Assembly (NCBI GenBank): GCA_017560625.1
Contig: JAFZEP010000014.1
Span: forward strand, 1-33,652
Direction: 5' to 3'
DNA length: 33,652 nucleotides
DNA from: Bacteroidales bacterium
GTDB lineage: Bacteria; Bacteroidota; Bacteroidia; Bacteroidales; UBA932
The notes under the pieces are model-generated. The model saw only the letters and a program-made list of their open reading frames with translations. It was not told the origin of the DNA and did not search any database. Shown here piece by piece: positions 10,157 through 16,864 of the stretch. Every line of letters begins with the position of its first letter. Positions within the stretch are counted from its first letter, which is position 1. A program made the position numbers and the translations under genes.

Positions 10157-10240
10157 ACCCCCTGTCGCTATGCGACATCCCCCTGTCAGGGGGAACTTCG
10201 GTCCTAGCCGGACCGGACTGCGAAAGTCCTGGACTTTCTT
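10157..10240. repeat. REP-like GC-rich palindromic cluster
   Basis: This stretch has three nested inverted repeats: GTCGC-TAT-GCGAC (10164-10176), CCCCCT-GTC-AGGGGG (10179-10193) and GAAAGTC-CTG-GACTTTC (10222-10238). CCCCCTGTC also occurs twice directly (10158-10166 and 10179-10187). Its high GC content contrasts with the AT-rich sequence around it. Similar GC hairpins occur at 12671-12691, 16823-16836 and 21307-21338. This fits the short palindromic repeats scattered between genes in Bacteroidales. It would lie in the 5' leader of the esterase mRNA. Confidence 0.6.
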
Positions 10241-10260
10241 GTCTTACAAAATTAAAAAAT

Positions 10261-10288
10261 AACGGTCGCGACAGATGTCACGACCGTT
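10261..10288 (-). terminator. Terminator of the small - strand unit
   Basis: A 12-bp stem (10261-10272 with 10277-10288, one C-A mismatch) has loop AGAT. Read on the - strand it is followed by ATTTTTTAAT, a classic U-tract. It lies about 20 bp after the stop codon of the 55-codon ORF. Confidence 0.7.
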
Positions 10289-10308
10289 CATTTATATTTT
10301 CTATTTGT

Positions 10309-10476
10309 TCACAAAAGCGTCATTTGTTCATATAGGCGGAATTCCGGGGATGCCAACTGGGAATATATCTCATCGTCAGGACAATTCAGACCAAGAAAAC
10401 GGTCATCGGCGCTCTTACGGGCAACGGCTACTGCTTGTGAGGGATTCTGCAGATACTCCTCGATAAAGTTACACAT
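10309..10476 (-). CDS. Hypothetical small protein, 55 residues
   Basis: On the - strand an ATG at 10476 opens a 55-codon frame beginning MCNFIEEYLQNPSQ and ending LYEQMTLL. The sequence is acidic and low in complexity, with no signal peptide, membrane segment or recognised motif. It has an ordinary protein-like composition (ARKSADDRFLGL), unlike the competing + strand frame. Supporting context: -7-like elements upstream (TAAGTTTG at 10558-10565, TATTTTTG at 10576-10583), a leader hairpin at 10505-10539 and a terminator at 10261-10288. I do not recognise the family. It could instead be a non-coding RNA, or a remnant of a longer gene. Confidence 0.45.
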   Translation of the reverse strand: MCNFIEEYLQNPSQAVAVARKSADDRFLGLNCPDDEIYSQLASPEFRLYEQMTLL

Positions 10477-10504
10477 GGCACACAATGTTTGATGTTATAA
10501 AATA

Positions 10505-10539
10505 CGGTCACAGGTTGGATGATTCCGAGCCTGTGACCG
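10505..10539 (-). promoter_or_regulatory. Hairpin between the thioredoxin-like gene and the small ORF
   Basis: A perfect 10-bp stem, CGGTCACAGG (10505-10514) with CCTGTGACCG (10530-10539), encloses a 15-nt loop. On the - strand it is followed by TATTTTATAAC. It could terminate the coaD/thioredoxin-like operon. It could also be a leader or attenuator structure of the small ORF if transcription starts at the -7-like element at 10558-10565. Confidence 0.5.
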
Positions 10540-10589
10540 CTTAGTCAAACTGCGCGCCAAACTTATGTCTGGCTGCAAAAATATTTTCA

Positions 10590-12113
10590 TCAGTCCACCC
10601 TTCCCATCAGAGGATAGGTTTCCATCAGTTTGGAGTCTATGAGAGAGTTATAGCAAGAACGGACTACATTGTTCTCATCTGTCCAGACTATATGCGGAAG
10701 CACAGACAGATCAAAGGCATCGAAAAGTTCAGCAGCCTTTGACGGAGATGATGCCATCACTTCGTCAACATTGACAAGGAAGAAGTTTATCCTGCCGTAT
10801 GCTTCAGAGAGTCTGCGGGCCTCAGCAATCTCTGCGGCACAGACTGGACAACCGGTAGTGTGGAATATGATGATATTATCATAGCCTGTCATCTTGCTGA
10901 GCTTCATTTTCTTCACCTTCTCTTTGCCTTTGCTCAGCAATGTTCCCTTTACCTTGATAGGGACGATCTTTTCTCCTGCAGGTGTCTTGTTTATGAGGTC
11001 ATGCATGATCTGGGCAAAACCGACAACCTTCAAGCGGTCATCTTCAGTGTTCCATATTTCAGGGCATCCCAGGATATATTTATCTATATGCATGTTCAAG
11101 CCGTATCTGTAGGCCTGCTTGGACTTCGGAGCAAGGTAATAGAGATAGTCTCCTGCAAGCTGTTTGAACATCAGGACATCACCCTTATCGAGCGTTGCTG
11201 CAACAAGCATATCAGCAATCTCCGAGATTTCATGCGACGTAGGATCCGGGCCTAACAGTCTATCGAACAGCTGCTCTGACTCAGGACTTCCATACTGGAA
11301 TTCAGGGAATGACGCCTCCAGAAGGAGTTCAAGAGCCTCAGTGTCCAATCCTCTGCCGACGATTGTGCCATCCGGGGCGATCAGGAGCATTCTTGGAGTC
11401 TGCAGAACGCCGTATTTACGCTGGAAATCGGAGTCTACCTCTGGGTCCCACAGATGAGTTATCTGCACATCTCCGGCCGAAAAATATTTCGCAACATATT
11501 CATCCCAGGCCTGGGTGTTGTCACCGACATACACTGCAATCACTTCAACAGGATATTTACCCTCTGCAAGCAGGCTTACCATACGAGGAGTCTCATACCT
11601 GCACTTAGCACAGCCGGCATCATAGAAATACAGGATCTGATATGCTCCCGGAGCCTCGCTGAAGAGGTCACGGGATTCATTATCCCTTGTCAGCAACGTA
11701 AGCTGAGGTGCATTCATGCCTATCAGAGACTGTCTGTTGAAGTCTGCATAGACCTTGGCATTGAGAAGATCGATGTCGTTGTACATCTTGATCTTTCCGC
11801 TGAAGAACCACTTGTCAAGTACATGGATTGCAACTGTTTCCGAACCCATTACCTTGGAATTGAGATAATGGTCATAGATCTTGACGGCAACAAACTGACG
11901 CACAAGCGAATCCTCGGGTGTCTCGATCAGGAAGTCGCTTTCCTCTATCTGCACAGCCGGACCGGAAGTCTCGATTGCCGCCAGATATCCGTCAAGCTGC
12001 CTTGACAACTGCGCACGGGTCAGAGAATCCAGCTGCTGGGCATCAGCATTCTGGAGCGCAAATGCGAATAAGCAAGTTATGTAAAGCAACAGTTGTCTCA
12101 TGGAGTAAGACAT
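10590..12113 (-). CDS. Secreted protein with two thioredoxin-like domains (DUF5106-type)
   Basis: The 507-residue protein has a signal peptide ending NADA-Q (residue 25). An N-terminal helical region of ~110 residues resembles the DUF5106 segment found in Bacteroidetes thioredoxin-like proteins. The first thioredoxin fold has YDAGCAKCRYE (Cys168, Cys171) and cis-Pro240 in LQTPRM. A helical linker (~280-390) follows. The second fold has TTGCPVCAAE (Cys422, Cys425) and Pro473 in VLPHIVW. Two redox centres in one chain suggest a periplasmic thiol-disulfide exchange protein; substrates are unknown. The first ATG overlaps the coaD stop (TAATG), indicating translational coupling. Starting at the ATG at 12101 would give a slightly tighter leader. 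The stop is followed by a hairpin at 10505-10539. Confidence 0.8.
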   Translation of the reverse strand: MSYSMRQLLLYITCLFAFALQNADAQQLDSLTRAQLSRQLDGYLAAIETSGPAVQIEESDFLIETPEDSLVRQFVAVKIYDHYLNSKVMGSETVAIHVLDKWFFSGKIKMYNDIDLLNAKVYADFNRQSLIGMNAPQLTLLTRDNESRDLFSEAPGAYQILYFYDAGCAKCRYETPRMVSLLAEGKYPVEVIAVYVGDNTQAWDEYVAKYFSAGDVQITHLWDPEVDSDFQRKYGVLQTPRMLLIAPDGTIVGRGLDTEALELLLEASFPEFQYGSPESEQLFDRLLGPDPTSHEISEIADMLVAATLDKGDVLMFKQLAGDYLYYLAPKSKQAYRYGLNMHIDKYILGCPEIWNTEDDRLKVVGFAQIMHDLINKTPAGEKIVPIKVKGTLLSKGKEKVKKMKLSKMTGYDNIIIFHTTGCPVCAAEIAEARRLSEAYGRINFFLVNVDEVMASSPSKAAELFDAFDLSVLPHIVWTDENNVVRSCYNSLIDSKLMETYPLMGRVD

Positions 12114-12571
12114 TACAGGGTTACGCCTTCCGGCACAAACAGAGATGTATCTCCGCCGTGCCTGAGGATGTCACGTACAGCTGTCGAAGATATGTGGGCA
12201 TACTCCTGGGCTGTAGGGATGATGATAGTCTCTATCTCTGGAGCGAGTTTTCGGTTTGCGTCTGCAATCGAACGCTCTGTCTCAAAGTCGATCATGTTAC
12301 GCACTCCACGCACGATGTGGCCGATGCCCATCTCACGGCACTTGTCGATTGTAAGACCGCTGTACTGGATTATGCTGACGCCCTCAAGGCCTGCTGTCGC
12401 CTGCTGGATGATCTCGATCCTCTTCTCATTAGGGAAGAAGCCTCTCTTGTCACCATTGATGCCCACAGCCACCACCACCTCATCAAACATAGTGAGAGCA
12501 CGTTTCAAAATATTAAGATGTCCCGCAGTAAATGGATCGAATGACCCTGGAAACATTGCTTTTCGTGTCAT
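12113..12571 (-). CDS. coaD: Phosphopantetheine adenylyltransferase
   Basis: The product makes dephospho-CoA from 4'-phosphopantetheine and ATP, the penultimate step of coenzyme A synthesis, in the cytoplasm. At 152 residues it is close to the usual ~160. It has the nucleotidyltransferase signature GSFDPFTAGHLN near the N-terminus, VAVGINGDKRGFF, IVRGVRN with the substrate-binding Arg, and YAHISSTAVR near the C-terminus. Its stop codon overlaps the ATG of the double-thioredoxin gene by one base. Its leader is odd: the 45 bp directly before the start codon are duplicated exactly 141 bp upstream. I found no clear TAnnTTTG promoter. Confidence 0.97.
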   Translation of the reverse strand: MTRKAMFPGSFDPFTAGHLNILKRALTMFDEVVVAVGINGDKRGFFPNEKRIEIIQQATAGLEGVSIIQYSGLTIDKCREMGIGHIVRGVRNMIDFETERSIADANRKLAPEIETIIIPTAQEYAHISSTAVRDILRHGGDTSLFVPEGVTL

Positions 12572-12757
12572 ATTTATTATGTTTTCTATCTATTTTATGC
12601 TGCTTTTACTTTCACTACGATTTAGGGAGTGCTGAAATATGACAATTATCAACGTTACCCCTATCCTAAATCCTTTCCCTCGGGGAAAGGACTTACTATC
12701 GCTTCGCTCAAAATTTATTATGTTTTCTATCTATTTTATGCTGCTTTTACTTTCACT
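12572..12757. repeat. 45-bp perfect direct repeat flanking a hairpin-containing insert
   Basis: Positions 12572-12616 and 12713-12757 are identical over 45 bp. The first copy abuts the coaD start codon. The 96 bp between them holds a perfect 9-bp GC-rich hairpin (12671-12679 with 12683-12691) followed by CTATCGCTTCGCTCAA, similar in style to the palindromes at 10157-10193. It reads as duplication of the coaD leader around a REP-like element. Confidence 0.85.
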
Positions 12758-12760
12758 TAT

Positions 12761-12896
12761 TCAAAAGCACAAAACAAGGCCTTTTTGTTCTTTTGAGCTA
12801 TTTTTTTGATGTCAAAAGCACAAAACAAGGCCTTTTTGTTCTTTTGGCCCCGTTTTCAAGCCTCAAAAGCACAAAACAAGGTGTATTTGTGCTTTT
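12761..12896. repeat. Three 51-bp-period hairpins downstream of ung
   Basis: Copies start at 12761, 12812 and 12863, exactly 51 bp apart. The first two share 35 identical bases and then have unrelated 16-bp spacers of equal length. Each copy is an inverted repeat. Copies one and two have a single mismatch in the stem. Copy three changes its right arm to GTGCTTTT, which restores perfect pairing with AAAAGCAC. The third copy ends two bases before the ung stop codon, so the array lies just downstream of ung and looks like a serial terminator. Confidence 0.8.
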
Positions 12897-12898
12897 AA

Positions 12899-13567
12899 CT
12901 ACAGCTGCCAGTCAATTGGAGTGCGGCCGGTTGCAGCCAGGTAGTTGTTTGCCTGGGAGAAGTGGCGGCTGCCGAAGTAGGCTCCACGGGCAAGCGGCGA
13001 CGGGTGCGCTGCCTCGAGCACGAGGTGGCGCGATCTGTCGACCAGCACGCTCTTGCTGCGGGCCGGATTGCCCCACAACATGAAGACGACTCCCTCACAA
13101 TTATCTGATATATATCTTATTACGGCATCCGTAAACTCTTCCCATCCCCTTCGGCTATGCGAAGCGGCCTGGCCTCCACGCACAGTAAGGACAGTGTTCA
13201 GCAGAAGCACTCCCTGCTGAGCCCACTTCACAAGATTCGGGCAACCGCTCATCTGCACGCCCAAGTCCGACTCGATCTCCTTGAAGATGTTCTTCAGGGA
13301 TGGAGGGGCAGGCATGCCCGCCGGAACCGAAAAGGAAAGGCCATGAGCCTGACCCGGACCATGATAGGGATCCTGGCCAAGGATAACCACCTTGACTGCC
13401 GGCACGGGTGTGAGATCGAAGGCACGGAAGATCTGACTGCCAGGAGGATACACTGTCACACCGGCAGCCTTTTCTTCACGGAGAAAACGCACCAGCGATG
13501 CGAAATATGGTTTCTCAAATTCGCCCGCAAGTGCGTTTTTCCAAGTCTGTTCTATTTTTACATCCAT
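12899..13567 (-). CDS. ung: Uracil-DNA glycosylase, family 1
   Basis: The enzyme removes uracil from DNA at the start of base excision repair. The 222-residue length matches the family. Motifs are GQDPYHGPGQAHGLSFS with catalytic Asp66, NLVKWAQQGVLLLNTVLTVR, VFMLWG, and HPSPLA with His188, followed by the DNA-intercalation region (RGAYFGSRHFSQAN). The gene lies between lon and coaD on the same strand, with repeat-rich gaps of 105 bp and over 300 bp on its two sides, so it is probably transcribed alone. Its stop codon abuts the hairpin array. Confidence 0.97.
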   Translation of the reverse strand: MDVKIEQTWKNALAGEFEKPYFASLVRFLREEKAAGVTVYPPGSQIFRAFDLTPVPAVKVVILGQDPYHGPGQAHGLSFSVPAGMPAPPSLKNIFKEIESDLGVQMSGCPNLVKWAQQGVLLLNTVLTVRGGQAASHSRRGWEEFTDAVIRYISDNCEGVVFMLWGNPARSKSVLVDRSRHLVLEAAHPSPLARGAYFGSRHFSQANNYLAATGRTPIDWQL

Positions 13568-13585
13568 AAGGTAAAGATTACCACG

Positions 13586-13665
13586 TCACTTCGTTCCTCG
13601 TAATGACGTAGTTATTCATTTCGTTCCTCGTAATGACGTAGTTATTCACTTCGTTCAGGATGACA
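13586..13665. repeat. 30-bp tandem repeat between ung and lon
   Basis: Units start at 13586, 13616 and 13646 (period 30). The first two, built on CTTCGTTCCTCGTAATGACG, differ at one base; the third is shortened and continues as TTCAGGATGAC. The core resembles a short intergenic repeat common in Bacteroidales and other bacteria. It occupies most of the 105-bp gap, downstream of lon and upstream of ung. Confidence 0.75.
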
Positions 13666-13672
13666 GACATCT

Positions 13673-16072
13673 TTAAAAAATATAGTCTATCACGTCCTGA
13701 ATATTCTTGACGTAGACAAAGGTAAGACCTTTTATGTACATTTCCTTGATATCCTCCACATCTTTTCTGTTTTCCTCAGAAATGATGATTGTATGGATGC
13801 CGGATCTCTTTGCAGCAAGGATCTTCTCCTTGATTCCTCCCACAGGGAGCACACGGCCTCTGAGAGTCATCTCTCCTGTCATTGCGATTCCGCTCTTGAC
13901 CTTTACGTTGCGGAAAGCGGACACCATCGAGCTCACCATTGTGATACCTGCAGAGGGGCCATCCTTAGGAACTGCTCCCTCAGGAACGTGGACGTGGATG
14001 TCCTTCTCGGCAAACTCCTCGTAGGTCATTCCTGTAAGTTCAGGATGAGCCTTGATGTACTGGTAGGCGATCTGAGCCGACTCCTTCATCACATCACCAA
14101 GGTTTCCGGTCATTGAAAGCAGACCCTTACCCTTGCTCACTGAGCTCTCGATGAAGAGGATCTCACCACCCATAGCTGTCCAAGCAAGTCCTGTCACTAC
14201 ACCGGGAGCCTCATTTCCCTTCTGCTTGTCGTGAGAGTTGATCGGAAGACCAAGGTATTCACGAAGAAGTTCCTTCTTGATTGTAGCAGGACGCTCCTGC
14301 TCAAGTGCGATCTTCTTTGCAGTCACACGGGCGATCTTTGCGATCTGCTTCTCGAGACCACGTACACCTGACTCGTGAGTGTACTCGTCGATGATCTTCA
14401 CGAGTGCTGCCTTGTCGAACTTGAGCTGAGACTTGTCAAGTCCGTGCTCCTCGATCTGCTTAGGCACGAGATGGTTCTTTGCGATCTCGTACTTCTCCTC
14501 AGCAAGATAACCGCTCACATTGATCATCTCCATACGGTCCTTGAGAGCCGGCTGGATGTTCTCGATGTTGTTGGCTGTCGTGATGAAAAGCACATTCGAC
14601 AGATCGTAGTCGATGTCGAGATAGTTATCGTGGAACGCAGTATTCTGCTCCGGATCAAGAGCCTCAAGGAGAGCTGAAGAAGGGTCGCCCTTCATGTCCT
14701 TGGTAAGCTTGTCCACCTCGTCGAGCACGATCACAGGGTTTGATGTACCTGCACGGTTGATTCCGTTGAGGATACGTCCAGGAAGCGCACCGACATAGGT
14801 CTTTCTATGTCCGCGGATCTCCGACTCGTCGTGTACACCACCGAGCGCGATGCGGATATATTTACGTCCCAAAGCTCTTGCGATAGACTTTCCAAGGCTG
14901 GTCTTTCCTACGCCCGGAGGGCCATAGAGACAGAGGATAGGCGACTTCATGTCACCCTTGAGCTTGAGTACGGCAAGGTACTCGATGATTCTTTCCTTCA
15001 CTCTCTCGAGTCCATAGTGGTCCTCGTCAAGCACCTTCTGGGCGTGCTTGAGATCGAGATTGTCCTCAGAGATCTCACCCCAAGGAAGATCCAGCATGAA
15101 CTGGATGTAGTTGTACTGGATACTGTAGTCAGGAGAACTTGGGTTGTATCTCTCAAGCTTTGCAATCTCCTTGTCGAAGATTGTCTGCACAGCCGCCGGC
15201 CAGAGTTTCTCCTCTGCGCGGGCACGGAGCTGTGAAAACTCCTCCATCTCATCCATACCGAGCTCCTCCTGGATGGTCTTGAGCTGGTTGTTGAGGAAAT
15301 ATTCCCTCTGCTGCTGGTCGATCTCAGACTTCACCTTCTGGTTGATCTCCTGCTTGATCTTCTGGAGCTCCACCTGAGTGTCGAGAACAGAGAGGAGCTT
15401 CATTGCACGCACACGTACGTCTCCATACTGAAGAAGCTCCACCTTATCCATATAGTTCTCCACATCGATTGTAGTCGCGATGAAGTTCACGAGGAACTCA
15501 AGGTTGCTGATACCCTTGAGCGCGTTGGCCGCATCACGTGGGGCAAGAGATGAAGTGCGCACGATCGAGAGAGCCTTTTCCTTCAAAGACTCGGCAATCA
15601 TACGTGTGTTGGTGTTCTCCTCAGGGACGATATCATCAAGATACTTCACCCTACCGAGCATATACGGCTCATAGTCAAAGACTTCCTCAAGCTCGAAACG
15701 CTTGCATCCCTGAAGGATGGCTGTAATCGTGCCGTCAGGCATCTCCAAAGTCTTGACGATCTTCGCTACTGTTCCATATGTATACAGATCGTCCTTGCGC
15801 GGCTCCTCCACAGAAAGGTCATTCTGCGGAACGGTTCCGATGAAGGAATCGTTCAGCTCAGCATCCTCGATCAGTCTTATCGACTTTTCACGGCCGATTG
15901 TAATAGGAAAGACTGTTCCAGGGAACAGAACCGCGTTTCTCAACGCGAGAATAGGCAATGCATCCGGAAGCTGCGACTGATCCACTGTCATCATACCGTC
16001 ACCCTGCACAACCGGAATTATGCTCACTTCAGCACCACCTGCTGAAAAAATGTCATTCATTATATCTTTCAT
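13673..16072 (-). CDS. lon: ATP-dependent protease Lon
   Basis: Lon degrades damaged and regulatory proteins in the cytoplasm as an AAA+ hexamer. A TTG further upstream would extend the frame, but the ATG at 16072 (799 residues) or the one at 16060 is more likely. Residues ~36-230 form the LON substrate-binding domain, followed by a coiled-coil (~232-310). The AAA+ module has Walker A GPPGVGKT (384-391) and Walker B VIVLDEVD (447-454). The C-terminal protease domain has PKDGPSAG with Ser707 and GGIKEK with Lys750, the same 43-residue spacing as the E. coli Ser679/Lys722 dyad. The gene is divergent from HU; I found no exact TAnnTTTG promoter for it. Confidence 0.97.
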   Translation of the reverse strand: MKDIMNDIFSAGGAEVSIIPVVQGDGMMTVDQSQLPDALPILALRNAVLFPGTVFPITIGREKSIRLIEDAELNDSFIGTVPQNDLSVEEPRKDDLYTYGTVAKIVKTLEMPDGTITAILQGCKRFELEEVFDYEPYMLGRVKYLDDIVPEENTNTRMIAESLKEKALSIVRTSSLAPRDAANALKGISNLEFLVNFIATTIDVENYMDKVELLQYGDVRVRAMKLLSVLDTQVELQKIKQEINQKVKSEIDQQQREYFLNNQLKTIQEELGMDEMEEFSQLRARAEEKLWPAAVQTIFDKEIAKLERYNPSSPDYSIQYNYIQFMLDLPWGEISEDNLDLKHAQKVLDEDHYGLERVKERIIEYLAVLKLKGDMKSPILCLYGPPGVGKTSLGKSIARALGRKYIRIALGGVHDESEIRGHRKTYVGALPGRILNGINRAGTSNPVIVLDEVDKLTKDMKGDPSSALLEALDPEQNTAFHDNYLDIDYDLSNVLFITTANNIENIQPALKDRMEMINVSGYLAEEKYEIAKNHLVPKQIEEHGLDKSQLKFDKAALVKIIDEYTHESGVRGLEKQIAKIARVTAKKIALEQERPATIKKELLREYLGLPINSHDKQKGNEAPGVVTGLAWTAMGGEILFIESSVSKGKGLLSMTGNLGDVMKESAQIAYQYIKAHPELTGMTYEEFAEKDIHVHVPEGAVPKDGPSAGITMVSSMVSAFRNVKVKSGIAMTGEMTLRGRVLPVGGIKEKILAAKRSGIHTIIISEENRKDVEDIKEMYIKGLTFVYVKNIQDVIDYIF

Positions 16073-16263
16073 AAGTACAAATTTGCACAATAATATTTCC
16101 AACCCTTAGAATTACTGACAAAATGTCATATTTGTTACAGGGCCGATATACATTATATATAATCGTCAATCTCCATGCCAAATTTCACAATGGCATATTC
16201 GCCACTAATATATACGTTCACAACGGATTATCAGCATTTTTTGAAGATTTTTTGCCGAACCAA

Positions 16264-16295
16264 TTTGGTTAATTGAAAAAATAAGACTACTTTTG
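16264..16295 (+). promoter_or_regulatory. Bacteroidetes-type promoter of the HU gene
   Basis: TTTG at 16264-16267, a 20-bp spacer and TACTTTTG at 16288-16295 match the Bacteroidetes primary sigma consensus (TTTG-N19-21-TAnnTTTG). Transcription would start near 16302, leaving a ~40-nt AT-rich leader. Confidence 0.8.
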
Positions 16296-16340
16296 CGAGC
16301 TAAATCGCTAAATAGTAATTGAATTAAATTTTAGATAGTT

Positions 16341-16613
16341 ATGACTAAGGCAGAAATCGTAAACGAGGTTGCAAAGGCAACCGGAATCGAGAAGGCAACA
16401 GTTCAGATTGTTGTTGAGTCTTTCATGGAGAGCGTAAAGAACTCACTCGCTAAGGGTAACCCAGTATATCTCCGTGGTTTCGGTAGCTTCATCATCAAGC
16501 ACAGAGCTGAGAAGGCTGCAAGAAACATCACTAAGAATACTACTATGACAATTCCGGCTCACAACATCCCAGCTTTCAAGCCGGCTAAGGTATTCGTAAA
16601 CGAGGTAAAGTAA
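16341..16613 (+). CDS. hup: HU-family DNA-binding protein
   Basis: This 90-residue nucleoid protein has the HU/IHF fold: an N-terminal helical pair (MTKAEIVNEVAKATGI), the beta-saddle signature LRGFGSFIIKHRAEKAARN, and the arm region with the minor-groove tip Pro (IPAHNIPAFKPAK). It binds and bends DNA as a dimer. A strong Bacteroidetes promoter precedes it and codons are the biased set of highly expressed genes. The gene for a tiny basic ribosome-type protein follows 36 bp later, probably on the same transcript. Confidence 0.95.
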   Translation: MTKAEIVNEVAKATGIEKATVQIVVESFMESVKNSLAKGNPVYLRGFGSFIIKHRAEKAARNITKNTTMTIPAHNIPAFKPAKVFVNEVK

Positions 16614-16649
16614 TTTTTTAATAACAATAATATTTAAACCCTTTTAGTT

Positions 16650-16742
16650 ATGCCAAACGGAAAGAAGCATAAAAGGCACAAGATGGCGACGCACAAGCGT
16701 AAGAAGCGTCTTCGCAAGAACAGACACAAGAAGAGAAAGTAA
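16650..16742 (+). CDS. Tiny basic AURKAIP1/COX24-domain-like protein
   Basis: A 30-codon frame starts MPNGKKHKRHKMATHKRKK and is almost entirely Lys, Arg and His. KHKMATHKRKKR-type sequences are typical of the short Bacteroidetes proteins annotated as AURKAIP1/COX24 domain (DUF1713), related to the mitochondrial small-subunit protein mS38. The expected role is binding to rRNA in the ribosome; subunit placement is not shown by sequence. It sits between HU and RNase G, with a terminator at 16777-16817. Its length and composition match the family, so the call is fairly firm despite its size. Confidence 0.85.
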   Translation: MPNGKKHKRHKMATHKRKKRLRKNRHKKRK

Positions 16743-16776
16743 TTTCTCGCGCAGTGTCTGCCATTTTAGCAGTCTG

Positions 16777-16817
16777 CTAAAGAGAGGCTGACCTGGTGGG
16801 TCGGCCTCTTTAGTTTT
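16777..16817 (+). terminator. Rho-independent terminator after HU/mini basic protein
   Basis: CTAAAGA...GGCTGACC pairs with GGTCGGCC...TCTTTAG (about 15 bp with a 2-nt bulge and one wobble) and is followed by TTTT at 16814-16817. An overlapping alternative hairpin, TTTAGCA-GTC-TGCTAAA, lies at 16765-16781. A short GCCCC-TGT-GGGGC hairpin follows at about 16823-16836. Confidence 0.7.
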
Positions 16818-16864
16818 AAACGAAGCCCCTGTGGGGCACTAAGTTCTTATCACTGAAATTCCTG

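Noticed and set aside
10275..10466. 63-codon + strand frame opposite the small - strand ORF
   Set aside because: It begins inside the terminator hairpin, has no promoter and its composition is less protein-like. The - strand frame has better flanking signals.
11454..12544. Long + strand frames of 183 and 208 codons over the thioredoxin-like and coaD genes
   Set aside because: Both overlap clear conserved genes on the other strand and have no domain or start context of their own.
12761..12896. CRISPR-like repeat-spacer pattern
   Set aside because: There are only three units, spacers are 16 bp, the repeat is a self-complementary AT-rich hairpin and no cas genes are present. A terminator-like hairpin array fits better.
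13146..13170. REP-like CTTCGGCTATGCGAAG inside ung
   Set aside because: The reading frame and protein alignment through this segment (GGQAASHSRRGW) are normal for the family, so the palindrome is probably coincidental.
16073..16102. TTG start extending lon by ten residues
   Set aside because: ATG codons at 16072 and 16060 are better starts and the extension (MEILLCKFVL) is not typical of Lon.
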